The notes beneath the pieces are model-generated. The model was given only the letters and a program-made list of their open reading frames with translations. It was not told the origin of the DNA and searched no databases. Positions 42,475 to 51,304 of a stretch of 64,000 nucleotides of DNA are shown one piece after another (position 1 is the stretch's first letter; the number at the start of each line of letters is the position of its first letter). Position numbers and translations under genes: made by a program. Source of the stretch: Halosimplex pelagicum (GTDB taxonomy: Archaea; Halobacteriota; Halobacteria; Halobacteriales; Haloarculaceae); NCBI RefSeq assembly GCF_013415905.1, contig NZ_CP058909.1, positions 4,898,001-4,962,000 of the forward strand, written 5' to 3'.

Positions 42475-43755
42475 TCAGTCGAGCCGTTCGGTCACGAACG
42501 CGGTCGCGGCGGGGACGGCGCGGGCGTAGAGTTCGACCCGCGCGAGGTCGCCCTGGACGCGCGCCGCGTCGGTGTATCCGTCCTCGATGCGGGTCGGGAC
42601 GAAGTCGAACGTCTCGAGGGCCGGCCGGGCGATCCGCGTCGCCAGCCGTCGGTGGTCGCTGTCGTCGACCGCTGCGATCGCCGCTCGCGCTCGCTCGGCC
42701 GTCCGGGTGACCGATTCGACGGTCACCGACTCCCGGTAGGCGCCGTCGCGGATCCCGTCGATCGCCGTCCGGAGGCTCTCGACGGCGGCCAGCGTTCGGC
42801 CGGCTTCGACGACGGCAGTCGCGGCGTCGCCGTCCGCGCGGCGGTCCTCGAAGTCGTCGTGGGTCGCCCGGACGTGCCTGCTGGTCTCCTCGAACAGCGT
42901 GCGGGCCGGCGTCCCGTCGAGGTCGGCGTCGACGGGCGGCTCGTCGGCATCGACCACCGCATCCACGGTCGAGTACGTCCGCCCGACGGCGAACCGCAGT
43001 CGGTCGGACGCCTCGATCACGGCCGACCACTGCGACGGCGGGTCGTCCCGTTCACGCAGGTACGCGTCCCGGAGCCCGCGCGCGTCGGCGAGCGTCGCCC
43101 GCGCGCGCTCGACCGTGCCGACGGCCTCGCCCGCCCGGAAGGGCGCAGCGACGGGATCGTCCGGATACGCCGGGACGGGACGCAGCCGGCGCCGACACTC
43201 CGCGGTCAGGTCCTCGACCGGCGCGTGGACGAGCACCGCTTCGAGCGGGGACGACGCCCGGTACTCGTGGTCGGCGACGAACGAGCCGAGGTCGGCACGC
43301 ACCGTCCGCCGGCGGTCGGCCACTGCGCTGGCGTCGCCGTCGCCGGTCGCCGCACGGTGGGCGCCCCTGGCGGCCGCGGCCGCCTCGCGCCGGCTGCGCC
43401 ACAGTGAGAGGCGTTCGGTCGGCCACGGCACCTCGACGGGGTCGTCGAGTCGGTCGGCGGCCCGCGCTCGCTGGGACCGGAGGTCCTCGGAGATAGCGCC
43501 GTTGGCGACTGTCGGTTCGTCCGGCACCGCTGCGAGCAACTCGGTGGCGCGCTCCTCGTGGGCCGTCGCGAGCGTCTCGGGAACGGCGACCGGGAACGGC
43601 GACGGCGGCCACGAGAGCGGATCGACGGCGTCTGCCGGGAGCGATACGTCCGCACGCTCGCTGTCGTCGTCCCCGAGTGGGAGGGCCGAACACCCAGCTA
43701 GCGTGGCCGCCCCGAGCGTCCCGAGACCGGCGAGGAGCGTCCGTCGTGACCTCAT
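42475..43755 (-). CDS. Helical lipoprotein of unknown function
   Basis: The 426-residue protein has a Tat-like signal (MRSRRTLLAGLGTLGAATLAGC) ending in a lipobox, so it is exported and lipid-anchored. The rest is Arg/Ala/Asp-rich helix without motifs I recognise. Its ATG overlaps the stop of the upstream lipoprotein gene (ATGA), so the two are co-translated and probably act together at the cell surface. Confidence 0.82.
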   Translation of the reverse strand: MRSRRTLLAGLGTLGAATLAGCSALPLGDDDSERADVSLPADAVDPLSWPPSPFPVAVPETLATAHEERATELLAAVPDEPTVANGAISEDLRSQRARAADRLDDPVEVPWPTERLSLWRSRREAAAAARGAHRAATGDGDASAVADRRRTVRADLGSFVADHEYRASSPLEAVLVHAPVEDLTAECRRRLRPVPAYPDDPVAAPFRAGEAVGTVERARATLADARGLRDAYLRERDDPPSQWSAVIEASDRLRFAVGRTYSTVDAVVDADEPPVDADLDGTPARTLFEETSRHVRATHDDFEDRRADGDAATAVVEAGRTLAAVESLRTAIDGIRDGAYRESVTVESVTRTAERARAAIAAVDDSDHRRLATRIARPALETFDFVPTRIEDGYTDAARVQGDLARVELYARAVPAATAFVTERLD

Positions 43756-44408
43756 TCGTCGTCACCCCCGTCCGCGGGCGTCACGGTCGCCTCGAAGTAC
43801 TCCCCCTCCGGGTTGGGGCCACAGCGACTCGACATGCCGCGGCCGCTCCCCGAGGAGTCCTTGGCGGCGACGGGGAGCCGGATCGCGAACCCGACGAGAT
43901 GAGTCTCGTCGGTGCGACAGTCGACGTCGGCGGGCCGGTAGGCCCGGCAGAAGTCGGCGTGGGGGTGCAGGTCGCCGGCGCCGAGCTCGTCCCACTCGAC
44001 GGTCACCGACTGGAGCCGGATCTCGTAGCAGGCTTCGACCGGCATCGCGAGGAGGTACAGCGACGCCGCGTCGAAGTCCGTCGCCGTCGCGAACGAGCGG
44101 AGTTGCTCGGCTTCGGGGCCGTCGCCGAACGTCAACTCGGCGAGCGTCTCCTCGGAGACGACGACGTGGCGGCCACCCCGTGCGTATCGCCCCCGTTCGC
44201 CGTCGGGGTCCGTCGGCAGTTCGTCGTCCTGGGTGAACAACGCGGTCTCGTCCGCAGCGCGAACAGCGCGCGCCTCGTACTCTTCGACCGCCCGGTTCGC
44301 ATGTGGGCGACCGACCGTCGGGTCGCCGTCGTCACCGGCACAGCCGGCGAGTGCGGCGGTTCCCGACGCGATCGCGAGGAGGGCGCGACGGCGGGTCAGG
44401 TCGGGCAT
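43752..44408 (-). CDS. Lipoprotein of unknown function
   Basis: The 218-residue protein has signal TRRRALLAIASGTAALAGC with a lipobox. The mature part has four further cysteines (ACYEIRLQSV, DFCRAYRPADVDC, SRCGPNPEG), which could form disulfides outside the cell, and a beta-rich pattern. First gene of a two-gene lipoprotein operon. Family not recognised. Confidence 0.82.
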   Translation of the reverse strand: MPDLTRRRALLAIASGTAALAGCAGDDGDPTVGRPHANRAVEEYEARAVRAADETALFTQDDELPTDPDGERGRYARGGRHVVVSEETLAELTFGDGPEAEQLRSFATATDFDAASLYLLAMPVEACYEIRLQSVTVEWDELGAGDLHPHADFCRAYRPADVDCRTDETHLVGFAIRLPVAAKDSSGSGRGMSSRCGPNPEGEYFEATVTPADGGDDE

Positions 44409-44484
44409 TCCTCCGTGTCTTGTCAGGCGAGTGTATTCCGCTTTGTGTCCGCGCCGTCGCTGGGCGGGAAGGCCGTTCGCCGGG

Positions 44485-45084
44485 TCAGAACCCCCAGCGC
44501 AGGCCGGACATCGTGGCGACGATGGCGATCATGAGCAACAGTTCGACCATACTCAGCATGCCGTACTTTTTGTTCAGGCTGGCGAGCCGCTCGTGGTCGG
44601 TGTTCTCCGCGGCGATCTCGTCGAACATCCCCGCCGTAAATTTGTGCAGCGGGCCGAACCCGAGGACGAGCAAGGCGATCGCGAGGACGAGCGCCGCCCA
44701 CAGCGACGGCGTCGGCGAGGCCCACAGTCCCATCATGTCGGCGAGGCCGATTCCGGACCCGATGACGCCGACCGAGACCGGCTCCATGAGCAGGTTCATC
44801 TTCGGGACGAACCCCTCGGCGAACTCGGCGTTGGCCTCCTCGGAGAGGCTCCCCATGACGGGGCCGAGGACGACCGCCCCGAGCACCGCGGTCCCGAACC
44901 AGAAGGCGCCCAGGAAGAGGTGGACGGTGAACATAGCCCGGTAATCGCCCGAGAGATAGCCCACGACGGGGAGCAACAGCGGGACGAGGATCGCCCCGAT
45001 CGCGAACGGCTTGCTCGCGGCCAGTGCCATGAAGCGGTATCGTTCGCGCCGATTCGTCGGTCGCTGAATCTCAGCTAGTGACAT
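44485..45084 (-). CDS. Integral membrane protein, about five helices
   Basis: The 199-residue protein starts at ATG 45084 (MSLAEIQRPTN); the upstream TTG is unlikely. Hydrophobic segments lie near residues 23-42, 50-75, 98-120, 125-145 and 175-195, with polar loops rich in Glu. The family is not recognised; the layout recalls DUF2269/CopD-like membrane proteins. The TATA box at 45121-45130 implies a short leader of about 15 nt. Confidence 0.75.
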   Translation of the reverse strand: MSLAEIQRPTNRRERYRFMALAASKPFAIGAILVPLLLPVVGYLSGDYRAMFTVHLFLGAFWFGTAVLGAVVLGPVMGSLSEEANAEFAEGFVPKMNLLMEPVSVGVIGSGIGLADMMGLWASPTPSLWAALVLAIALLVLGFGPLHKFTAGMFDEIAAENTDHERLASLNKKYGMLSMVELLLMIAIVATMSGLRWGF

Positions 45085-45120
45085 CGGAACCCACACTCCA
45101 TGGCAAGGTAATTCCAATTC

Positions 45121-45130
45121 TCATATAAAA
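45121..45130 (-). promoter_or_regulatory. TATA box for the membrane protein gene
   Basis: TTTTATATGA on the minus strand is centred 42 bp before ATG 45084. Confidence 0.55.
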
Positions 45131-45281
45131 CGACACCGACACTGTTTCAGGATTCGGTTCCGATCTGCCGGCCCAGAGCGAGTCGACACGGGGATCGACC
45201 GATCCCGTGGATGTATAGAATATCGGCTCTTCGTCTAGGCACCAAATCCGAAGAATAAGCCCTGAGAGAGTTTGATTTCGA

Positions 45282-45355
45282 GGTCCGGGTGCGAGAATCG
45301 AACCCGCGTCTCAGCCTCCACAAGGCTGAAGGATAACCACTACCCCAACCCGGAC
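45282..45355 (-). tRNA. tRNA-His (GTG)
   Basis: On the minus strand a 7-bp acceptor stem GTCCGGG/CCCGGAC closes the cloverleaf. The anticodon stem TCAGCC/GGCTGA holds loop TTGTGGA, so the anticodon is GTG (His), and GGTTCGATTC forms the T loop. The discriminator is C, as in tRNA-His. The encoded base before position 1 is T, so the extra 5' G must be added after transcription. No CCA is encoded and no intron is visible. Confidence 0.95.
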
Positions 45356-45496
45356 ACGCTTTCGCTGAGGCGTATCGGGATAACCGGGTAGAATTGAAAT
45401 ACGTTACGACTCCCGGGTCCGACTGAGAACGGTGGTCACGGTGGGGAGGCAGAACTGCAGATCCGCGTGGAGGGGTCGTTCGCCAGGTATCCGAAC

Positions 45497-45658
45497 CTAC
45501 TGCGTGGCTTCGACCGCGTAGTCCGATTGGATCCACGCCTGCTCGTTCTCGGTGTCGTGGACGAGGGTCATCTGCTCGCCGCCGTCGCCGTACTGGGTGG
45601 TGATGTAGCGCTGTTCGGTGGTGTCTGTCTGGGACTGGGGCGTGTCGGTCTCGTGCAT
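45497..45658 (-). CDS. Small haloarchaeal protein (DUF7331-like)
   Basis: A 53-codon frame from ATG 45658 to TAG at 45497 encodes MHETDTPQSQTDTT... and ends in NEQAWIQSDYAVEATQ. The AWIQSDYAV ending with a preceding LVHDTEN resembles very small conserved haloarchaeal proteins (DUF7331-like). Acidic and soluble. Function unknown. It lies just upstream of tRNA-His on the same strand. Confidence 0.7.
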   Translation of the reverse strand: MHETDTPQSQTDTTEQRYITTQYGDGGEQMTLVHDTENEQAWIQSDYAVEATQ

Positions 45659-46004
45659 CTCTCGATTATAGGAAGGACCTACGTGGGGGTAAGGATCGTT
45701 GCTATGCCTGTTGCCCCCCGGCGCCGACGGACGCTATGAGTGTAGCCCCCCGGTCGAATAGTCGGCGAATGCAGTCAGTGCGTACCGGGCCGCGAATATC
45801 CCCTCTGGAGCCGGAGAGCGGCGCTGTTTGGGATAATCGGCCCCTACTGAATCGGCGGAACTGGGCAGCCGGTGTGCTCGGCGGTAGCACGCACATGTCG
45901 TCGGACGACCGCGGGCGAGCGGGAGCGACGACGAACACTCGGCGAGCGACGAACCGCGGTCGCCGACGACGACTGCGAGCGCGCTGGGGCAAGATCGCAC
46001 ACAA
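45659..46004. other. 346-bp spacer with possible gene remnant
   Basis: No intact gene is supported. GGCGGTAGCACGC followed by ATGTCG and GGACGAC (45880-45907) closely matches the start region of the regulator at 47265 (47250-47277). The frame from ATG 45895 runs 42 codons of Arg-rich sequence, so it could be the degenerated 5' end of a related gene, or chance. Confidence 0.3.
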
Positions 46005-46538
46005 TCAATCGGAGAATTGGTAGCGATCTTGGATAGCCTGAGCGAACTCGTACGCTTTCACGAGTCGAACGTGACTCTCGTGTCCGTGTTCGGAGAGTGC
46101 GCGTTCGAGTCCGCGAAATGCCGCGATATCGTTCGTATATATCGCCACTGACTCCGCCGTCCCGTGTTCAAGAAGCGTCGCCGCTACACCCCCCAGTGCT
46201 GCGTCCGCTTGTTCGATTTCGTGCTCGGGTCGCTCGTCAGCGGTGGCGATGTATCTGCGAACCATATCCATCGTCGCCGAAACGACAGGGTTCGAGTAAT
46301 CGACCTGATCCGTAACTTCGACCCACCCATCCTCGATAGCTTGTTCGACAGGCGGGACATCGTAGGGGTGGGAGTCCGGCGTCAACTCCTCGTACACTCG
46401 CGGCGGGACGTGAAGGGTGAGATCATGTTCAGCGACGGCCCGTCTCAGAAGATCGACGGTGTCGTGGCGTTCGAATCGGACGAACAGATTCGTATCCACG
46501 ATGTGTCTCTCAGTAGCTGGAAATAGTGGGGACGGCAT
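46005..46538 (-). CDS. PIN-domain protein (toxin-like)
   Basis: The 177-residue protein has HIVDTNLFVRF (Asp15) as the first PIN strand, a conserved Glu in PRVYEELTP, ADAALGGVAATLLEHG with a central Asp, and AIYTNDIAAFRGL with the late Asp. This is the acidic quartet of PIN ribonucleases. The gene follows an HTH gene by 6 bp and is less GC-rich than the region, so the two look like an acquired toxin-antitoxin-type module. RNase activity is inferred. Confidence 0.8.
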   Translation of the reverse strand: MPSPLFPATERHIVDTNLFVRFERHDTVDLLRRAVAEHDLTLHVPPRVYEELTPDSHPYDVPPVEQAIEDGWVEVTDQVDYSNPVVSATMDMVRRYIATADERPEHEIEQADAALGGVAATLLEHGTAESVAIYTNDIAAFRGLERALSEHGHESHVRLVKAYEFAQAIQDRYQFSD

Positions 46539-46544
46539 GCTGAA

Positions 46545-47123
46545 TTACGGCTCGTCGACGGCGGCGTCGAGCTCGTCCATATCGACAGTCGAGGGGAGGT
46601 CCGGTTCGACCTCGTGAATTATCTCCTGAAGCTCCTGCAGGACCGTCTCGGCTTCGAGGACCGTGATGTCCTGCTCTCGAGCCATGATTCGGGCGTTCAT
46701 ACGGTCTTGCACGTAGGCACGGGCGTACTCGACAGCCGTCGCGAGGCCACTGATACCGTGCCGGTCGAGATAGACATCGACGTTCTCGTTGGAGTCGCGA
46801 TCGCCGAGAGCGACCAGGAGCGTCGGTGTGATCTGGACGGATTCGTCGCCCACCGTGACGTTCACGTCTACCTGACGAATCTGGTATCGATGTGGTTGTT
46901 TCTCCGTCACTCGTTCCAGAGCGCCGACTTCCACGAGGTGGTGTACGTCCTCGTACACTGTCGTCTGAGAGATATCGACTCCGTCCGCGAGTTCTTCGAC
47001 GGTCGGAGAGCCATGCTCGAAGACACGGGCGTAGAGTGATGCGAGCCGCTCGCTCTGGAGGAGATCCGACACCGCCAACATCATGTCGAGGGGGTGATCG
47101 TCGGAGATAGCCGATTTAGCCAT
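46545..47123 (-). CDS. HTH protein paired with the PIN gene
   Basis: The 192-residue protein starts at ATG 47123, 25 bp from a TATA box. Residues about 18-90 form a winged helix (SERLASLYARVFEHGSPTVEELADGVDISQTTVYEDVHHL). The C-terminal half ends in helices (ARAYVQDRMNARIMAREQD and VLQELQEIIHEVEPDL) that could wrap the PIN protein. It likely represses its own operon and neutralises the toxin-like partner. Confidence 0.8.
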   Translation of the reverse strand: MAKSAISDDHPLDMMLAVSDLLQSERLASLYARVFEHGSPTVEELADGVDISQTTVYEDVHHLVEVGALERVTEKQPHRYQIRQVDVNVTVGDESVQITPTLLVALGDRDSNENVDVYLDRHGISGLATAVEYARAYVQDRMNARIMAREQDITVLEAETVLQELQEIIHEVEPDLPSTVDMDELDAAVDEP

Positions 47124-47141
47124 GTATTTCACTTTCCGCAG

Positions 47142-47153
47142 AATCTTAAAAAC
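47142..47153 (-). promoter_or_regulatory. TATA box for the HTH-PIN operon
   Basis: GGTTTTTAAGATT on the minus strand is centred about 25 bp before ATG 47123 in a divergent spacer; the plus-strand regulator has its own AT-rich CACACTTAACC at 47222-47232. Confidence 0.6.
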
Positions 47154-47264
47154 CTGTCGGTGAGGACACAGCACGAGGGCCACAGTATCGTCCCCAGAAA
47201 ATACGGCGTTTCGAACGCCCTGCACACTTAACCGACCGCGCGGCGTCCCCGGCGGTAGCACGCC

Positions 47265-48224
47265 ATGTCGCAGGACGACGCCGACGGAATCGATGCGGAG
47301 GACGACGCCACGGGCGCGACTCATACGTCCCACCCGGCCGACGAGCAGGCCGACGCGCTGGCCGCGCTGGGCAACGAACACCGCCTGGCGATCCTGCTCG
47401 CGCTGGGCGACCGCGAATCGGCGACGCGGACGAACGGTCTCACACTCACCTTCTCGGAGCTGTACGACGCCGTCCCCGTCGAGAGCACCTCGCAGTTCTC
47501 CTATCACCTCTCGCAGCTGGTCGGGCCGTTCGTCGCCGAGACCGACGAGGGCTACCACCTCACCTACGCCGGCGACAAGATCGTCCGGGCCGTCCGGTCG
47601 GGACTGTACGAGACGACGCCGTCGTTCGACCCGGTCCCGATCCCTGGTGCTTGCGTCGGCTGCGGCGAGAGCAACCTCGAAGCGCGGTTGCGCGACGAGC
47701 GGTTCGTCGTCCGCTGTCGCGCCTGCGACCGCGCCCTGCTCTCGGACTCGTTCCCGCGGAGTCAGGCCACCGATCGCTCGCCCGCCGAAGTCGTCGAGAG
47801 CTTCGGCTACCGGATCTGGAGCACCTACCTCCTGATCCGCGGCGACGTGTGCCCGGAGTGTTTCGGCCGGGTCGACCGCCGGGTGGACGCCCACGAGGGC
47901 CACGAGACCCCCGGCGACGCGGGCCAGTACACCTTCGCCGCCATTTGCCGGACCTGCGATTTCACGATCCACCTCCCGATCGAAGTCCCGGCGGTCTTTC
48001 ACCCGCGGGCGACCGGCTTCCTCTGGGACCACGACGTTCCGCTCCCCGAAACGCCCCTCTGGGAACTGTTCGAACTGTTCGCCTCCGAGGCGTGGACGAC
48101 CGACGTGCGCTCGACCGACCCGCTCGACGCTCGCTTCGAAGTCGACCTCGACAGCGACATGCTCGCGCTCGCGATGGACGACTCGTTCGCCGTCACGCCG
48201 GTCGACCGATCCGACCCGTCCTGA
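47265..48224 (+). CDS. ArsR-type winged-helix protein with zinc-binding C-terminal half
   Basis: The 319-residue protein begins with an acidic tail, then a winged helix (ADALAALGNEHRLAILLALGD, FSELYDAVPVESTSQFSYHLSQLVGPFV). The C-terminal half has CVGCGESN, CRACDRALL, CPECFGR and CRTCDF, enough Cys pairs for two zinc sites. This architecture is common in haloarchaeal one-component regulators. It precedes the ABC transporter genes by 180 bp and may control them. Signal unknown. Confidence 0.83.
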   Translation: MSQDDADGIDAEDDATGATHTSHPADEQADALAALGNEHRLAILLALGDRESATRTNGLTLTFSELYDAVPVESTSQFSYHLSQLVGPFVAETDEGYHLTYAGDKIVRAVRSGLYETTPSFDPVPIPGACVGCGESNLEARLRDERFVVRCRACDRALLSDSFPRSQATDRSPAEVVESFGYRIWSTYLLIRGDVCPECFGRVDRRVDAHEGHETPGDAGQYTFAAICRTCDFTIHLPIEVPAVFHPRATGFLWDHDVPLPETPLWELFELFASEAWTTDVRSTDPLDARFEVDLDSDMLALAMDDSFAVTPVDRSDPS

Positions 48225-48295
48225 CACCGCCGACGATTCGCCCGAGATCGCGTCGATCGGCCCCCGCTACCGCTCAAATATCTTTGAGTAAGCGA

Positions 48296-48330
48296 TCCGT
48301 TATATGTAAATAATTCAATAATACTTATCG
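48296..48330 (+). promoter_or_regulatory. AT-rich promoter region of the ABC operon
   Basis: CGTTATATGTAAATAATTCAATAATACTTATC-type sequence is the most AT-rich stretch nearby and contains several TATA-like blocks, about 75-110 bp before ATG 48406. The distance implies a 5' leader rather than a leaderless start. Confidence 0.45.
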
Positions 48331-48405
48331 TACCCGGTAGTGGAGTAGTGGTGTGAACGGGACAACGAGCGCGGGCGACGCGGCGGGCGCGGAGGGCGGA
48401 GACCG

Positions 48406-49332
48406 ATGACGGCGATCGAACTCGACGGGCTGACCAAGCGCTACGGCGACGTGCTGGCGGTCGACGGGCTCGATCTGCAGGTCGAGGAGGGCGAAATCTT
48501 CGGCTTCCTCGGCCCGAACGGCGCGGGGAAGTCGACGACTATCGACGTGTTGCTGGACTTCGTCCGACCCACCTCGGGGTCGGCGACGGTGCTGGGGCTG
48601 GACGCCCAGGCCGACAGCCTGCGAGTTCGCGAGCGGATCGGTGTCCTCCCCGACGCCTTCCACGTCTACGACCGACTGACCGGGCGCCAGCATCTCCAGT
48701 TCGTCGTCGACTCGAAGGATATCGACGGGGCGGACGTCGACGAAATCCTGGAGCGGGTGTCGATCGCCGAGGCGGCCGACCGGAAGGCGGGCGGCTACTC
48801 GAAGGGGATGCGCCAGCGGCTCGTCCTCGCGATGGCGCTACTGGGCGACCCCGACCTCCTGATCCTCGACGAGCCTTCGACCGGGCTGGATCCCAACGGC
48901 GCCCGGCAGATGCGGGAGATCATCGAGGCGGAAAACGACCGTGGGACGACCGTCTTCTTCTCCAGTCACATCATGGAGCAGGTCGAGGCCATCTGCGACC
49001 GCGTGGCGATCATCAACCGGGGGCGACTCGTCGCCGTCGACTCCATCGACGGCCTGCGCGGCCAGACTGAGACGGTGACGACGCTCACGATCGATGTCGG
49101 CGGCGCCGACGCCGACGACGCCGAGGCGATCCGCAACCGCATCTACGTCACGAGCGCGGCGCTGGAGGGCGACCGCATGGAGGTAACGCTGACTCGCGAC
49201 GGCTCGAAGTTCGAGGTGCTGAAGGCCCTCGACGAGCGCGGCGTCGAGATCCGCGACTTCGCGATCGACGAGTCCTCGCTGGAGGATCTGTTCGCCGAGT
49301 ACACGACCGAGAAACAGGAGGTCCCACAGTGA
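48406..49332 (+). CDS. ABC transporter ATP-binding protein
   Basis: The 308-residue ATPase has Walker A GPNGAGKST (36-44), the variant signature YSKGMRQRL, Walker B LLILDEPSTGLDP and the H-loop in FFSSHIMEQVEAI. The C-terminal extension (TIDVGG..., then EVTLTRDGSKFEVLKALDERGVEI) is typical of ABC-2 drug or NosF-type exporters. The gene pairs with the permease at 49361. Substrate unknown. Confidence 0.92.
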   Translation: MTAIELDGLTKRYGDVLAVDGLDLQVEEGEIFGFLGPNGAGKSTTIDVLLDFVRPTSGSATVLGLDAQADSLRVRERIGVLPDAFHVYDRLTGRQHLQFVVDSKDIDGADVDEILERVSIAEAADRKAGGYSKGMRQRLVLAMALLGDPDLLILDEPSTGLDPNGARQMREIIEAENDRGTTVFFSSHIMEQVEAICDRVAIINRGRLVAVDSIDGLRGQTETVTTLTIDVGGADADDAEAIRNRIYVTSAALEGDRMEVTLTRDGSKFEVLKALDERGVEIRDFAIDESSLEDLFAEYTTEKQEVPQ

Positions 49333-49360
49333 GCACCCGGCGACTCCCGGAGGCGAGCCG

Positions 49361-50209
49361 ATGAGCACGCTCGCGGTCGCGAAGAAGGACTTCCGCGACG
49401 CCGTCCAGTCGCGGGCGCTGTGGGCGCTCCTGGCCGTCTTCGTCGCCCTCTCGCTCCTCCTGACGTACTCCTACGTCGAGTTCCCGCAGCTGGTCAGCCC
49501 GGGAGCCGAGACCTCGATCGGCGGGCTGGTCTTCTTCACCGCGGGGATCGTCAGCCTGTTCGTCTCGCTGACGGCCATCGTCGTCTGCTACAAGGCCATC
49601 GCCGGCGAGCGGGAGATCGGGAGCGTCAAGCTCCTGCTCGCGCTCCCCCACCGCCGGCGGGACGTGCTCTTCGGCAAGCTTCTCGGGCGGATGGCCGTCC
49701 TCTCGCTGGCGCTGGCCATCGGGCTGGCCGTCGGCTTCGGCTTCGCCTTCGCCATGCTGGGCTCGCTGGACGTGGTGACCGTCCTCCTCTTTCTCGTCGC
49801 GACGCTGCTCTTCACCGCGGTGTACGTCTCCGTCGTCGTCGGCATCTCGGCGACGACGGGGTCGACCTCGCGGGCGACGACGCTCGCCATCGGCTTCTTC
49901 GTCGTCTTCGAGTTCCTCTGGGACGTGGTGCCCATCGGCGTCGTCTACGTCGCCAACGGCTTCGCGCTCCCCCAGGTGATGCCCGACTGGACGTTCCTCG
50001 TGATGCAGGTGCCGCCGTCGACCGCCTACACCGCCGTGCTGACCTCGCTGCTACCGGAGGTAGCCGCCTCCCTGCCGACCCAAACCTTCGCCGGCGCGGG
50101 CATCGATGCCTTCTACGCGGTCCCCGAGATTGGCTTCGCCGTCCTCGCGTTCTGGCTGGTCGTCCCGCTCGCCGTCGGCTACTACCGCTTCGACCGGGCC
50201 GACCTGTGA
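49361..50209 (+). CDS. ABC-2 type permease
   Basis: The 282-residue protein has six hydrophobic helices: VAKKDFRDAVQSRALWALLAVFVALS starts the ABC-2 fold, then IVSLFVSLTAIVVCYKAIAGEREIGSVKLLLALPHRR, the conserved cytosolic coupling segment of NosY-like permeases, and later FFVVFEFLWDVVP. With the upstream ATPase it forms an exporter. No nos genes are adjacent, so a copper-site role is not supported. Confidence 0.9.
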   Translation: MSTLAVAKKDFRDAVQSRALWALLAVFVALSLLLTYSYVEFPQLVSPGAETSIGGLVFFTAGIVSLFVSLTAIVVCYKAIAGEREIGSVKLLLALPHRRRDVLFGKLLGRMAVLSLALAIGLAVGFGFAFAMLGSLDVVTVLLFLVATLLFTAVYVSVVVGISATTGSTSRATTLAIGFFVVFEFLWDVVPIGVVYVANGFALPQVMPDWTFLVMQVPPSTAYTAVLTSLLPEVAASLPTQTFAGAGIDAFYAVPEIGFAVLAFWLVVPLAVGYYRFDRADL

Positions 50210-50323
50210 GTCCGACGGACGAGCGGTAACCCGGTCGGCTGCTCGTCGCGGGACGACGATGACGACGGTCCCACTCGGCGAAGCCGAAGCGTCTACAATC
50301 GGTGGGGGCCGTCCTACTGTCCA

Positions 50324-51268
50324 ATGAGTGCAGGTGACAGCGGGGACTACGACTACGTCGTCGACGCGGGTGGCGACGGCGACTACGAGAGTATCCAGGC
50401 GGCCATCGACGGCGCGAAGTCCTTCCCGCGCGAGCGGGTCTCCATCTTCGTGCGTGACGGCGTCTACGAGGAGAAAGTGTCCGTTCACTCGTGGAACCCC
50501 GAGATCGATCTCGTCGGCGAAAGCGCCGAGAACACGGTCGTCACCTACGACGACCACTTCGACGAGATCGGCCGCGGCCGCAACAGCACGTTCTTCACGT
50601 ACACGCTGCAGGTGGACGGCAACGACTTCCGCGCGCGGAACCTGACGGTCGAAAACACCGCGGGGCCGGACGCCGGCCAGGCCGTCGCGCTCCACACCGA
50701 GGCCGACCGGGCGGCCTTCGAGAACTGCCGGTTTCTCGGGAACCAGGACACGGTCTACGCCGCCGGCGAGGGGGCACGGCAGTACTACCGGGGCTGCTAC
50801 GTCGAGGGGACGACCGACTTCCTCTTCGGCGGCGCCACCGCCGTCTTCGAGGACTGCCGGATCCACTCGAAAGCCGACTCCTATATCACGGCGGCCTCGA
50901 CGCCCGAGCGCGAAGCGTTCGGGTACGTTCTCGAGGACTGCGCGCTGACCGCAGACTCCGACGTGTCCGAGGTGTACCTCGGGCGACCGTGGCGCGACCA
51001 CGCCCACGTCGCCGTCCTCCGGTCGGAGCTGGGCGAGCACATCCATCCCGCGGGCTGGCACAACTGGGACCGGCCCGACACCGAGGAGACCGTCACGTAC
51101 GTCGAGTACGGCAACGACGGGCCGGGCGCGCGCGAGGGTGACAAGCGAGTGGACTGGGCGGGCGAACTGACCGCGGCCGAAGCCGAGGCGTACGCGAAAG
51201 CGAACGTCCTCCTTCGGGAGGACGACGAAGCGTTCGCGCCGAACTGGTATCGAGTGGTTACCGAATAA
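50324..51268 (+). CDS. Pectinesterase-family protein without signal peptide
   Basis: The 314-residue protein keeps every catalytic element of pectin methylesterases on the right-handed beta-helix: GQAVALHT (Gln119), GNQDTVY (Gln141, Asp142), GTTDFLFGGATAVFEDC (Asp165) and LGRPWRDHAHV (Arg221, Trp223). The family removes methyl groups from polygalacturonate. No signal peptide, lipobox or Tat motif is seen, so it would act inside the cell on imported oligogalacturonides, or the true start is missed. No other pectin gene is nearby. Confidence 0.9.
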   Translation: MSAGDSGDYDYVVDAGGDGDYESIQAAIDGAKSFPRERVSIFVRDGVYEEKVSVHSWNPEIDLVGESAENTVVTYDDHFDEIGRGRNSTFFTYTLQVDGNDFRARNLTVENTAGPDAGQAVALHTEADRAAFENCRFLGNQDTVYAAGEGARQYYRGCYVEGTTDFLFGGATAVFEDCRIHSKADSYITAASTPEREAFGYVLEDCALTADSDVSEVYLGRPWRDHAHVAVLRSELGEHIHPAGWHNWDRPDTEETVTYVEYGNDGPGAREGDKRVDWAGELTAAEAEAYAKANVLLREDDEAFAPNWYRVVTE

Positions 51269-51304
51269 CGTGCTTCTATCCCGCCGCGGGCTGAACCGAC
51301 GGTC

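Noticed and set aside
45282..47123. Integrated element at the tRNA-His gene
   Set aside because: No integrase and no repeat of the tRNA 3' end (attachment site) was found in the window.
48353..48408. GTG-started short frame overlapping the ABC ATPase start
   Set aside because: Eighteen low-complexity codons with no promoter at leaderless distance; unlike the rpa3 leader ORF it has no supporting TATA placement.
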